NCBI GenBank assembly: GCA_030374765.1
Contig: JARGXX010000099.1
Location: forward strand, 2,294,001-2,358,000
DNA length: 64,000 bases
Source: Agarophyton chilense
Taxonomy: Eukaryota; Rhodophyta; Florideophyceae; Gracilariales; Gracilariaceae
Reading direction: 5' to 3'
In this document: piece after piece, positions 45,012 through 54,711 of the stretch
How positions within the stretch are numbered: the stretch's first letter is position 1
Layout: every line of letters starts with the position of its first letter
The notes under the pieces: model-generated
What the model was told of the DNA's origin: nothing
The model's input: only the letters and a program-made list of their open reading frames with translations
The model's database searches: none
Made by a program: the position numbers and the translations under genes

Positions 45012-46862
45012 ATGACTGGCGTCTCAGAAATCATGAACGGTCTCCAGAAGATGGACACAAGTGAAAACGGAGTTGCTACCACTAAACCGCCCGCTGGGTT
45101 TCCGGAATCTTTTCAGAGGGCTATTGACGAAACGGCCTCTGCCGCTGCAGAACCTGGACTTAGCAAGAATGAACTGAAAAGGAGACAGAAGGCGCATCGT
45201 AAAGCAATTGAGGCAGCCGAAAAGGCCGTGGCGAAGGCAACGAAGGCAGCCTTGAAACCTGCCAAGAAGATGGATCCCAATGCTATGGCATTGAACGATT
45301 CCGGTGAACATTTGGACCCATCTCAATACATATCCATTCGGAAAGCTGCGGTTCGCGCATTGAAGGAAGCGGGTGAAAATCCTTACCCGCACAAGTTTCA
45401 GGTGTCAATGACAATTCCAGAGTTCATAAACAAGTACAGCGAAGAGGTTATTCCGGGGCAACAACTTGAAGCACCAATGATTTCTATTGCTGGGAGAATA
45501 TATTCTAAACGGGCAGCCGGTACCCGACTTGTGTTTTATGACTTGCGTGGTGATGGAGTCAAAGTTCAAATAATTGCCGATGCTCAAAAGGGTGGTTCCA
45601 CTTTCCTCGAAGATCATGCACGCATCAGAAGAGGAGATATCGTTGGTGTGAGAGGCTGTGCCGGAAAGTCACGCAAGGGCGAGTTCAGCATTTTTGCCAC
45701 GGAGGTTGTGATTTTGTCCTACTGCCTTCATATGTTACCGAAACTCGAACAAGGCCTAACAGACAGTGAGGTTAGGTTCAGGCAGAGATACCTCGACCTC
45801 ATCGTGAATCAGAAAAATCGGGAGGTATTTATCCGGCGGAGCAAGATTATAAAGCTAATTCGCCGCTTCTTGGACGACCGCGGTTTCCTAGAGGTTGAGA
45901 CGCCAATGATGAGTGCACTTCCAGGTGGAGCGACCGCGAAACCGTTTAAGACGTACCATGAAGACCTCAAGACCACTATGTACATGAGAGTTGCGCCTGA
46001 GTTATACTTGAAGATGCTCGTTATCGGAGGTTTGGAACGTGTTTACGAGATCGGTAGGAACTTCCGTAACGAATCCATAGATCCTACACACAACCCAGAG
46101 TTCACAGCCTGTGAGTTCTATGCAGCCTACTTGGATTATTCTGACCTTATGGAAATTACGGAACAGATGCTTTCTGCATTAGTTCTGGGAGTTACTGGCA
46201 GCCACGTTGTCACATATCACCCAGACGGTAAAGATGGTCGGGTGGTCAAAATTGATTTCTCACCGCCATTTCGAAGGATATCTATGGTGTCCGGGCTAGA
46301 GGAGAGATTGCGCATCATTCTAGGCGATGAAACGTTCAGCATTCCAAAGGACCTGGAAGCAGAATCCACCCGCCAATTCCTAGATGACCTCCATACTAAA
46401 CTCGAGGTGGAATGTGAAGAACCTCGTACAACAGCACGCCTTTTGGACTCTTTAGTGGGAAAATATATTGAGCCGGAGTGTATCAATCCCACATTCATTT
46501 GTGACCACCCACAGATTATGTCGCCCCTTGCGAAATGGCACCGTACGTTGCCCGGTATGACCGAACGCTTCGAGCTATTTGCCAACGGAAAAGAGCTGTG
46601 CAACGCTTATACAGAATTGAATGATCCAGAAGTTCAGAGAGAACGTTTTAGAGTAGCGCAGAAAGATGTCAAGTCAGGGGATGAAGAAGCAATGGTATAC
46701 GACGAAGACTTCTGCCTCTCCTTGGAGTATGGCCTTCCTCCCACCGCCGGATGGGGTCTTGGAATTGACCGCCTTTCCATGATGCTCACTGATAATCACT
46801 CTATCAAAGAAGTGCTTCTCTTCCCGGCAATGAAACCCAAGACTGATGTAGATAGAGATTGA
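45012..46862 (+). CDS. KARS1: lysyl-tRNA synthetase, class II, cytosolic type
   Basis: Charges tRNA-Lys. 616 residues, single exon. N-terminal Lys/Ala-rich helix (50-85, [15 protein letters not shown]) typical of eukaryotic cytosolic LysRS, which adds tRNA affinity. OB-fold anticodon-binding domain about 125-245 ([28 protein letters not shown]). Class II core from ~255, motif 2 at about 343-372 ([14 protein letters not shown] and [13 protein letters not shown]) and motif 3 near 580-600 ([13 protein letters not shown]). There is no presequence before the basic helix, so the product is probably cytosolic. The start is the first ATG; Met8 or Met14 are possible alternatives. Convergent with the large helical-repeat gene, 142 bp apart. 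Confidence 0.95.
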   Translation: MTGVSEIMNGLQKMDTSENGVATTKPPAGFPESFQRAIDETASAAAEPGLSKNELKRRQKAHRKAIEAAEKAVAKATKAALKPAKKMDPNAMALNDSGEHLDPSQYISIRKAAVRALKEAGENPYPHKFQVSMTIPEFINKYSEEVIPGQQLEAPMISIAGRIYSKRAAGTRLVFYDLRGDGVKVQIIADAQKGGSTFLEDHARIRRGDIVGVRGCAGKSRKGEFSIFATEVVILSYCLHMLPKLEQGLTDSEVRFRQRYLDLIVNQKNREVFIRRSKIIKLIRRFLDDRGFLEVETPMMSALPGGATAKPFKTYHEDLKTTMYMRVAPELYLKMLVIGGLERVYEIGRNFRNESIDPTHNPEFTACEFYAAYLDYSDLMEITEQMLSALVLGVTGSHVVTYHPDGKDGRVVKIDFSPPFRRISMVSGLEERLRIILGDETFSIPKDLEAESTRQFLDDLHTKLEVECEEPRTTARLLDSLVGKYIEPECINPTFICDHPQIMSPLAKWHRTLPGMTERFELFANGKELCNAYTELNDPEVQRERFRVAQKDVKSGDEEAMVYDEDFCLSLEYGLPPTAGWGLGIDRLSMMLTDNHSIKEVLLFPAMKPKTDVDRD

Positions 46863-47004
46863 GGTGATTGAAAGTCATTATCTCACATCATTATCACTCA
46901 ATTGAATCTAACCTAAGTCGTAACTTTTTGGTGACCCTGTATGGTAAAGGCGGAACTTGTGGTTGACAGATGTTGACGATGACTATCAATTGGCATTATC
47001 GCGT

Positions 47005-50000
47005 CTATAGTGTGTTTGACTTTTCGGACTTTGTGCAAATTGGCATCACAGGGCTCCCAAGGTGGCCCGTAGCTTTCCATATCATTGTGTATCGTCCTAG
47101 TAAGACATCCGGGACACACTTCTGATCACCATCATTGTCTGAAGTTCTGCTGAATATCATGTTCAAATGTTCCTGTGAATTAGAAAGCTTTGTGGAGCTG
47201 CAGGCCCTTTTTGCCACTGAATTCAGTTCAAGCCGTTCGTTAGTGGCTCGAAGGAGTACGCTCATTTCGTAAAACATAGGCTGCCGTGAGGATTCCCTGC
47301 CAGCATCTTCATGGCTACTGCACCAATCGGAAATTCGCCCGATGATCTTACACAGATGCTGGTCTATGAAAGAATTGCGAGCTAGCTCCGAGAGGAATAG
47401 GATTTCAGAAGAAGTGAGTTGCTCTGCTGGCGCGACACAAAAGTTTGACACAGCGAAAGAACACAATCTTTTGAAAACACCTGTGCGACATAGAACGCTT
47501 TGTTCATGATATTTGTGTATAAAAATAGTCCGAAAGGTATTCAGAGCAGCCTCACAGAGTAGGCGACTCCAAGAGGCAGCAGCAGTATGGAGAAGTACTA
47601 CTATGTTTGGGGTCATGATTGTTTGGAACTTTGCCAGGTTACCTTTGCCCCCTCGAAGTAGAGAATTAAGCAGATGCCAACAATTTGCCATTCTATTCGT
47701 CTCATCGACGTTCCCTAGCTCAAGTCCCGGAGTTAACAGTCTCTCCCATGTTCTCGGCTCAGCAAGGAATTCTATGTTGATAGGTAGTTCTGGCATAACA
47801 TTCACCACTAGATCTGTCTTGTGCATGAACAAGTTGAGTAGGCAAGCGATAGATGATATGAGAATACCAGAAGCCCTGGTAGTTGTAGGTACCGAAGTCA
47901 GCAATTTTATCCCCTGAGCTTCGACCCCACTGTGGCGAATGAAGGAAATCTTCCCACTGTCTTCCAAACCTCGTAACAAGGCAATTATGCATCTAACAAG
48001 GTATGAAAGAAGTTCAATTCTCGATTTGAACGTCAACTGGGACATACTCTCCCTTGTAAAGGTATCGCAAACTATTCTAAGAAGATCCCAACTTTCTGCG
48101 CACGCAGATATTATGCCAGAGCTCGATACAAAAAGTAGAAGGCTCTTTGATCTCTTATACGCAACATGACGACCACAAACAAGTTCAGATTCAGATATCA
48201 TGCCTTGATGTGGGAGGGCTTTCAGCACGGCACACGCCGTCGAGAGGGACCCATTTTCTTTCAAAACCTTGAAGAGGACATCGCAACCTTGCTTTCGTTC
48301 AAATATATCTAAAACACCTTCTACAATCACTTCTGGAATGAGAGAATGTGTTAACGCGTACAACAGACTGCAACTTGCCCCTTCATCAACAACAATTGAT
48401 GCAACCAAGTTGTCAATGTTATCGTCTACGTTGAGTGGATTTCTGTATCTTGACGTGATTGCATCCCACACTGAGACATCAAGCGTTCCTCTTTTAGGGA
48501 TGGTAATAATAGAACGGACAAGCATTCTGTGTGTTTCAATGTTGAGCGAAAAATCTCGACTCTGCAAGACACTGTGCAGCGTAGGTTGTTCGATATCGTC
48601 CGCCGGAAAACAGAGCCCGTGTTGAAAGCATATATTTGAAATCAATCCAAGAATCCGTAGTTTTTGTGCCACCAGCTTCTCATTGACACTTGTATCGTCA
48701 CGTTCCAGGAGGTGGAGGTATTTTAGTACAGCCTCTAGAATCGCTTCGGGGAGGCAAATATCGTTAATGCACTGTAGTTGCACTGCCTTATCGAGAAGAA
48801 TGTACGCAGGGGAAGAACTAGACAGATCTGTCTCCCCGGCTAGGTCTGTTAAAATACATTCCTCGGAGGAAAGTGAGTTCAAGTCCTTGACTTGCATAGA
48901 TTGCGGGAGTCGAGCACTAATTTTCCACAAGTAAGTCGGAACAGCATCGCTTCCAGTAATCAAGACTCGCCGCGGGGGAAAGAACCGCCAGCACCACCGC
49001 TGGATACCGAGCCAATCGTCTTCAGAGCAAGCACGAACCTGGATGAATATGTCATCCAATCCGTCCGAAAACATGATGATGGCATCCTCAATGTCATATT
49101 GTATACCCTGGGCCTCCTCCAACAGAGTCGCACATCTGTCAAAAATGATAATCACCAGTCGACGTCCAAGAGGTTGCAACTCCTCATTAAGAGCTTTTCT
49201 GCCTACAAGTTTCTTAAACTGGAGCACGGCAGCTCGAATAACTGAAAAAGCAATGCTGAGATTCTTCTCCACAAGACATTCAAGAACGCCAAGGATTGCT
49301 TCGAGCTCTTGTAAGCTACTCCTGTAGCGTTTCAACAGAATATGCAGGCATTCAACAGCACACGGAAGGTTTTCATCAGACATAAGACGCATAACGAATG
49401 AAACAAGTTCAGGTAGCATAGCGGCGGCAAAGACGGATGTAGGAGCGGTTGTGACGGCTGCCTTAACAATGTGACAAAGATGATGAATGGCTCCATCTGC
49501 ATATTCCGATATGGAAAGCACGGTGCGAAACGCATAACACCAATGTACAGACTCCACGGAGGGCGCCAGCAAAGCAAGAGCGGCCAAGTTGGGTTTTACG
49601 AGGGCATTTCGTTTGGATCGAAGCGGCGGGAGATGAGCTTCGCGTAAACCTTCAATGAGATATTCAAATGTATTGGAGAGCGATGACTTTTTGTGGCACA
49701 TCTGAAGTAGCTTTGAGGCCAGCTCCCGAGTGGTTGGATCAGAGGAAATAAAAGAGGCGCAAAGGATTTGATTCAACATGCGTTGGTACTTAGTTTCGAA
49801 TGGAAGGGCGGACGAATACAAGTGCAGAGCAGTGTGAAGAAACAGTCGACGAGAATGATGGCATGGACGAGGCGGAAGCATCGACTCCAACAGCGATGGA
49901 AATGAAGGCAACAAACTGGGTGAAACATGGCAGATGACATGTTGAATGATTTGTGAAGCGGCGGCATAGTCGCGCGATGCACAGCGAAATACGGCAGAGC

Positions 50001-50556
50001 AGACGGCATCAGCAGAAGAAATTGGTATGAGAGGAAGTGCTTGTTTGGATGTTGAAGAAGAAGGCGGAAGCAATGCCGCAAGAAGGGCAATGGCTGGGGG
50101 CGGGGAATCATTTCGAATTATGGCATCAGTACATGACGAGATGAGCACGGCTCGAGCGCCATGTGGGGGAAACTGCCAGGAAGAAGCTAAGGAAGTGCAA
50201 AGAGGAAGAAGGTCAGTGTGCAGCAGCGGTGTTTTGAAAAGCGTATCAGTGAGGGATCTCAAAACAAGCATCATGAGGGGCTCGCCGATGGTGGTGGACG
50301 GTGAGGAAGGCAGGACTGTCAAAGCCGCGGCTGCAGCACGACGAAGGGTTGGGAGAGCGCGGTGGTTTTGCAAGGTGTGCAGCGTACAATGCAGACATAC
50401 AGAACGAGTGAGGGGGACGGGCGGAAGGTGAGGGTGGCGTGTGGCGCACGACATGAGATTAAATGAAGAGATTAAGGGTGGAACAAAGTGAGAAAGAATG
50501 CAAGGTAGCGAAGATGCATGAAGGTTAAGGGGAGGGGTTGGGGTAAAGTTGGACAT
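47005..50556 (-). CDS. large alpha-helical (HEAT/ARM-like) protein, not identified
   Basis: Single-exon frame of 1183 residues from the ATG at 50556 (MSNFTPTPPLNL); an in-frame extension reaches 50661. It is composed almost entirely of leucine-rich helices, with recurring patterns such as LLEAVLKYLHLLER and LSYLVRCIIALLRGLE. This suggests a helical solenoid of the HEAT/ARM type. I looked for the conserved blocks of THADA/Trm732, MMS19, TELO2 and importins and could not place it. No membrane segment or targeting peptide is evident. It is flanked by KARS (convergent) and the LPMO-like gene (divergent, 1.06 kb). Confidence 0.75.
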   Translation of the reverse strand: MSNFTPTPPLNLHASSLPCILSHFVPPLISSFNLMSCATRHPHLPPVPLTRSVCLHCTLHTLQNHRALPTLRRAAAAALTVLPSSPSTTIGEPLMMLVLRSLTDTLFKTPLLHTDLLPLCTSLASSWQFPPHGARAVLISSCTDAIIRNDSPPPAIALLAALLPPSSSTSKQALPLIPISSADAVCSAVFRCASRDYAAASQIIQHVICHVSPSLLPSFPSLLESMLPPRPCHHSRRLFLHTALHLYSSALPFETKYQRMLNQILCASFISSDPTTRELASKLLQMCHKKSSLSNTFEYLIEGLREAHLPPLRSKRNALVKPNLAALALLAPSVESVHWCYAFRTVLSISEYADGAIHHLCHIVKAAVTTAPTSVFAAAMLPELVSFVMRLMSDENLPCAVECLHILLKRYRSSLQELEAILGVLECLVEKNLSIAFSVIRAAVLQFKKLVGRKALNEELQPLGRRLVIIIFDRCATLLEEAQGIQYDIEDAIIMFSDGLDDIFIQVRACSEDDWLGIQRWCWRFFPPRRVLITGSDAVPTYLWKISARLPQSMQVKDLNSLSSEECILTDLAGETDLSSSSPAYILLDKAVQLQCINDICLPEAILEAVLKYLHLLERDDTSVNEKLVAQKLRILGLISNICFQHGLCFPADDIEQPTLHSVLQSRDFSLNIETHRMLVRSIITIPKRGTLDVSVWDAITSRYRNPLNVDDNIDNLVASIVVDEGASCSLLYALTHSLIPEVIVEGVLDIFERKQGCDVLFKVLKENGSLSTACAVLKALPHQGMISESELVCGRHVAYKRSKSLLLFVSSSGIISACAESWDLLRIVCDTFTRESMSQLTFKSRIELLSYLVRCIIALLRGLEDSGKISFIRHSGVEAQGIKLLTSVPTTTRASGILISSIACLLNLFMHKTDLVVNVMPELPINIEFLAEPRTWERLLTPGLELGNVDETNRMANCWHLLNSLLRGGKGNLAKFQTIMTPNIVVLLHTAAASWSRLLCEAALNTFRTIFIHKYHEQSVLCRTGVFKRLCSFAVSNFCVAPAEQLTSSEILFLSELARNSFIDQHLCKIIGRISDWCSSHEDAGRESSRQPMFYEMSVLLRATNERLELNSVAKRACSSTKLSNSQEHLNMIFSRTSDNDGDQKCVPDVLLGRYTMIWKATGHLGSPVMPICTKSEKSNTL

Positions 50557-51614
50557 GGTGGAGCGTCGGATGCATGAGAGTTTCGGTTTGGCGCGAAGAG
50601 AAAGGCGCGAATGAATCGCAAGCAAAAGAATGATCAGCGAAGCGCAACGGAAATTGCACACACATATTTAGAACGTATGAAGACGTCAAGTTGGGCTGTG
50701 AAAAGGGGGGGGGGGGGGGGCGACACGTAGTGGCGCCAAGGGGCGCGCGTGGTTGCGCTTGCTGTGTGATGTACAATCTGTAATGTATACCGCTGGCAGC
50801 TCGGCCAAACGGTATAAAGCTAAGTTTATGTAGTTACGAAGGGTACAGTATGATATCGGACAGACCGACGTAATGCGAGTGGCGAGTGAAATGACAGCTT
50901 GACGCTGCATTGTGCTGGACACGGTGAAAGTTGTGTTTTCTTACTTGAGAACGGAACAGAAGCGTGCAACGTATGTGCGTGGAGAAGGCAGAACGAACGG
51001 CGACGACAGTGATGATCACTCGCCAACAACAGCTTGCAGCGCAGCCACCAACGGCAGTCAACAACACGCACACAGCGACGAAGAAGGGACGACAGTGGTA
51101 GTCACACCACACGCAGTGCCAAACCACAGCCACGCCTCAAACGAGCACCCCCAACGTGGCACAGGACCGATACACCGAGAGGCAACCAAGGCCAAGGTAA
51201 CTTATGCGGCGCTGCCACGCGGCCGGCGCGCAATGCTTGTGCGCGCCGTGTCACGCGGCGAGCAGCTGCGTTCATGCGGCGCTTGTTTGCGCCACCACGT
51301 TGAGCACGGCTGCTTGCTTTGGCGTCACGCTGCTTTCGCGTTCCCCCTCGCCCATTGCCGGCCCCCATTTTCGCCCCCCCCCCGCCGTTGGCGACCGTCC
51401 CCCCCGATTGGCTTTACATACATCTCCGTCACTTGGCGTTCACCCCCCTTCTGTCTTTTTCATCGCAACCCTCGTCGTGCGTTCCCTCTCCTCCGTCCCT
51501 TCTTTCGAAAAAGCAAACGCCTCTGACTTCCACTCGTCGTTCCTCTTCCGCTATCCCCGTCCCACCACGCTCCACCACACTTCGTGTCAGCGCCTCCTTC
51601 CATCGCTTGTTGTC
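50557..51614. other. divergent intergenic region with a 16-G run
   Basis: About 1.06 kb between the helical-repeat gene (minus) and the LPMO-like gene (plus). It holds 16 consecutive G at 50705-50720 and a pyrimidine-rich leader just before 51615. Open frames crossing it lack ATG support or protein-like composition. Confidence 0.5.
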
Positions 51615-52787
51615 ATGAAAATGTTTTGTGGTGTTCTAGGCGCGCGTGGCACTGTGCACTGCTTCGTCGTGCCGTTTTTACTGCTTGTCGGTGCTGCCAG
51701 TGCGCACCAGGCCATATCGTATCCCCCTCCCATTTCAAGAGATATCGCATGTCGTATCAGCAACAAGCAAAACTGCCCGGGCCCGTGTCCCACCCGCGAC
51801 TTGAGAAAAGATCAAACTCCTAATAACCCCTCCATCACCGTTGAGAGGAATGGCTGGATCTCCGTCAACACAATGGCCAACAACCACCGAGGTGGCTTCT
51901 CACGCTGGACGCTGGTGCACGTTCGAGACATGTACAGCAAGAAAATGCACAAGAAGAACGCCTTTCTGTGGACATGCGCCGACCTGTCCGTTACCAAGTG
52001 CACCAAAAGGAATCATGACCGTGACTGCTTCTACGACAACGCCGGTGTATACTACCGCCACTCCATCCAGATTCCACCTATTTATCAGGATGGTGTGTAC
52101 GTATTGGGCTGGGCTTGGTATGGCGGCGGCGAGCGCTGGGGAGACTTTGGCGATTACTACGACTGCATGTACATCCATGTGCGTGGTGGTCCGTATTGGC
52201 CTGAGTATCAGCCCACATTTTGGGCCGGCCCGTCGCTGTCCGGTCGCAACGGCATGTGCCGCTCCACGGTGAACCGTCTTGGCATCTGCTGGCGCGAGCC
52301 GTGCCCGGATGGCGGGCGGTGGACCAGTCTGCAAAAGCCTGCCGAGTTTTCGAACGGAATGCCACGGAGGCTGCCGGCGTCGCGCTTCACCAATCCGTGG
52401 AAACCTAAGCCGCGCAAGTTCAACTCTCCGTATGTGACGTCGCTCACCATTCGCTCAGCGGACTACCCCGCGCGCGTGCTCACCAGCTCGCTGCTCACGA
52501 GGAATGCTCATGTGTTCATCACCAAGAAGATGCGACCCACGGTGACGTGCGAGGTATCTGGTAGTGTGCAGTATGTGACATTCTACGTGAACGGGCGCTC
52601 CGGACGCACGGATTACCAGGCGCCATACTCGATTGCCGGTGATTTCTATGATAAGCGTCGGGGAAGGTGGCGCTACGCGCCTTGGAAGCATGACATGAAT
52701 GACAACGTCATGACGCTGGCGTGCAAGGCGGTGGGCTGGGATGGCACGGAACACACGGCCAACTTAGAACTGAGCACTGCGTTCTAG
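51615..52787 (+). CDS. secreted LPMO-like protein with N-terminal histidine and Ig-like C-terminus
   Basis: 390 residues from the ATG at 51615; the longer open frame upstream is leader sequence. Residues 1-30 form a signal peptide ending AASA, so the mature protein would begin with His31 (HQAISYPPP). An exposed N-terminal His is the hallmark of copper lytic polysaccharide monooxygenases. The second brace His fits NNHRGGFSRW (His91; family NHGG.f..RL), and the axial aromatic fits DYYDC (Tyr181/182; family FY.CAD), preceded by DGVYVLGWAWYGGG (family G.Y.LqW.W). Many cysteines suggest disulphides. Residues ~272-390 look like an Ig-like domain (VTFYVNGRSGRTDYQAPYSI). It resembles AA10/AA15 LPMOs in outline but not closely, so substrate is unknown; cell-wall polysaccharide is an inference. 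Single exon. Confidence 0.62.
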   Translation: MKMFCGVLGARGTVHCFVVPFLLLVGAASAHQAISYPPPISRDIACRISNKQNCPGPCPTRDLRKDQTPNNPSITVERNGWISVNTMANNHRGGFSRWTLVHVRDMYSKKMHKKNAFLWTCADLSVTKCTKRNHDRDCFYDNAGVYYRHSIQIPPIYQDGVYVLGWAWYGGGERWGDFGDYYDCMYIHVRGGPYWPEYQPTFWAGPSLSGRNGMCRSTVNRLGICWREPCPDGGRWTSLQKPAEFSNGMPRRLPASRFTNPWKPKPRKFNSPYVTSLTIRSADYPARVLTSSLLTRNAHVFITKKMRPTVTCEVSGSVQYVTFYVNGRSGRTDYQAPYSIAGDFYDKRRGRWRYAPWKHDMNDNVMTLACKAVGWDGTEHTANLELSTAF

Positions 52788-53035
52788 TTTGCGATGTTGT
52801 TGACCGGGCTGCGCGTGCTGTTGGGCTGTTGTACATACTTCCTTTTGTGTTGCGCTCTCGCGCAGCGGTAGACGGCGAACGTCAGCGGCGTACTGGTCTT
52901 GTACATACATATACACATACATACAATACACAACGAACATAGCATGGTGTGTTGTCGGGGAGCGACTTGTGATGCGTTGGAGGTGGCGTTTATGTAAAAA
53001 CCGTCCTCTTCGTTTGGCTCAACCGAAATCAAAAT

Positions 53036-54319
53036 ATGAAAGCGATCTGCGATACGATTTGCGAGTACACAATTTGCGGCAAACATCTCCACACATTTGG
53101 CGAAGCAGGGCGCTCCACGTCCCGTCCGTCAACGTCCGGTGCGCTGTCACTCTCCACTGCCCCTGTATCTTCCTTTCATGTCGCTCCGCGTCACATGCGA
53201 TTCAGCAGCGCCTCTACCGTCGTCCCCCGTCGCGTGCGAGCTCCATCATTCGTTGCGCCGCCGCTCGCACGTCCGTGTCGCTGCACGCGCCCGCTGTGCT
53301 CAGCCGCGTCCCTTCGCGCGCGGGTGCCGGTCATGAGCCACATGCGCCGCATGTCCGTTATCTACTCGCCCGTCTTCAAGCAGCACGTATCCCCTCCGGG
53401 CCACCCCGAGTGTGCCGAGCGGCTCGACGCTTGCGTCAACGCCTTGAACGCACATGAGCAGCTTTCGCCGCTGCTGGACTGGATTGATCCTGTCACCGTT
53501 GACGATGGTTCCGACAGACGTGAGCAAGTTTTGCATGCTGTTCGTGCCGTGCATCGATTCGAGGATTATCTCGATGAATTGCAGACTGTCTGTAAGTCTG
53601 GGCGCGGACTCGACCCCGACACATACGTTTCCAAGCGCAGTTTTGAGGTTGCTTTGCTCGCCGCCAGCGCGTGGATGCAGGCAGTGGACTTGGCCTTTGA
53701 CAAACGCACCGCTTGGGCCCTTGCCAGACCGCCCGGTCATCATGCCACTCCAGCCTCTGGCATGGGCTTCTGTCTGTTATCCAACGCTGCCATAGCTGCA
53801 AAGTATGCGCTTCAACGCCACGACGTCACCAATGTCGCCATTCTTGACTACGATGTGCACCACGGAAATGGCACACAAGCCGCCGTAAACAATGAGAGCA
53901 ACATTCGCTTTGCGTCTAGTCATCAATGGCCCCTGTACCCCGGCTCTGGAGAAGCTGGCGTGTCCGGAAAGTATGACAATGTGCTCAACATAACCTTACC
54001 AGTCGCCACCGAAATTGAAACCTATCGTGAACAGTTTGACAAAATGCTTGACTTTGTCATGGACAAAAACCCTGAGCTCCTCATTGTTAGCGCGGGTTTT
54101 GATGCGCTTGACGTCGATCCCTTGGCTGGTCTCATGTTCCGCCCAGAGGATTATCGCCTCTTTACCCAACTTATTTTTGAAAGAGCTGCCGATAAAACAA
54201 ACGTCATTTTTGGACTTGAGGGCGGATACAACCTTGAGGACGGTGGTTTGGGAGATGCAGTGTGTGAAACCATCGCCGGATACTGTCTCCCGACATCCTC
54301 AGAGCACAGTGAGTTGTGA
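53036..54319 (+). CDS. histone deacetylase family protein, class II type
   Basis: Zinc-dependent deacylase. The catalytic domain starts near YSPVFKQHVSPPGHPECAER and carries RPPGHHA (catalytic His pair), ILDYDVHHGNGT (zinc Asp and His), SAGFDALDVDPL (second zinc Asp) and LEGGYN (transition-state Tyr). The set and spacing match class II/bacterial-type HDACs. The N-terminal ~100 residues are rich in Ser/Arg/Pro/Ala and lack acidic residues, like an organelle presequence, especially from Met54 (53195, MRFSSASTVVPRRVR), which may be the true start. Plant HDA14 is a known organellar relative. It lies tandem with the LPMO-like gene. Substrate is unknown. Confidence 0.88.
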   Translation: MKAICDTICEYTICGKHLHTFGEAGRSTSRPSTSGALSLSTAPVSSFHVAPRHMRFSSASTVVPRRVRAPSFVAPPLARPCRCTRPLCSAASLRARVPVMSHMRRMSVIYSPVFKQHVSPPGHPECAERLDACVNALNAHEQLSPLLDWIDPVTVDDGSDRREQVLHAVRAVHRFEDYLDELQTVCKSGRGLDPDTYVSKRSFEVALLAASAWMQAVDLAFDKRTAWALARPPGHHATPASGMGFCLLSNAAIAAKYALQRHDVTNVAILDYDVHHGNGTQAAVNNESNIRFASSHQWPLYPGSGEAGVSGKYDNVLNITLPVATEIETYREQFDKMLDFVMDKNPELLIVSAGFDALDVDPLAGLMFRPEDYRLFTQLIFERAADKTNVIFGLEGGYNLEDGGLGDAVCETIAGYCLPTSSEHSEL

Positions 54320-54711
54320 AGGCCTTGAACCATGAAGCGCATCTCCCGCAAATCCTTCCTGGCTTGGCTGGCATTTTCCCTTCATTACGGTGCGCACCAT
54401 TGTAGTGCCTTGACTGGCTGGCTCCAGTCTCAACTAATTTGCGCAAGCTTGTTGTAAATCTACATGTTGATACCACCACGAACCAACATTCTGGCTCGGC
54501 TTGCGCGACAGAACGCCACACCAAGCCTTCTCCCGAAAAATATACATCATTGCGTTCTGTACGTCCGGTTCTGGCAACAACAACGGCGCGTTTATTTCAA
54601 CGTCGCATCTGCTTTCAACTTACTCCTTGCGAGCATGGTAGCAACCGATGGAAACTCCTTCCCTTCGAATTATGTATGCATTGGCTGTCAGGAGCTGATA
54701 GCCGCTCGTGA
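54320..54711. other. intergenic gap
   Basis: 392 bases between the deacetylase and membrane-protein genes; no feature recognised. Confidence 0.4.

Noticed and set aside
47005-50556. Idea that the helical protein is THADA/Trm732, a tRNA methylation partner
   Set aside because: Attractive given the tRNA-related neighbours, but I could not find the conserved central block of that family and the protein is much shorter.
51034-51614. Upstream extension of the LPMO-like frame (137 codons)
   Set aside because: It would bury the signal peptide inside the protein and has leader-like composition; the ATG at 51615 places the signal peptide at the N-terminus.
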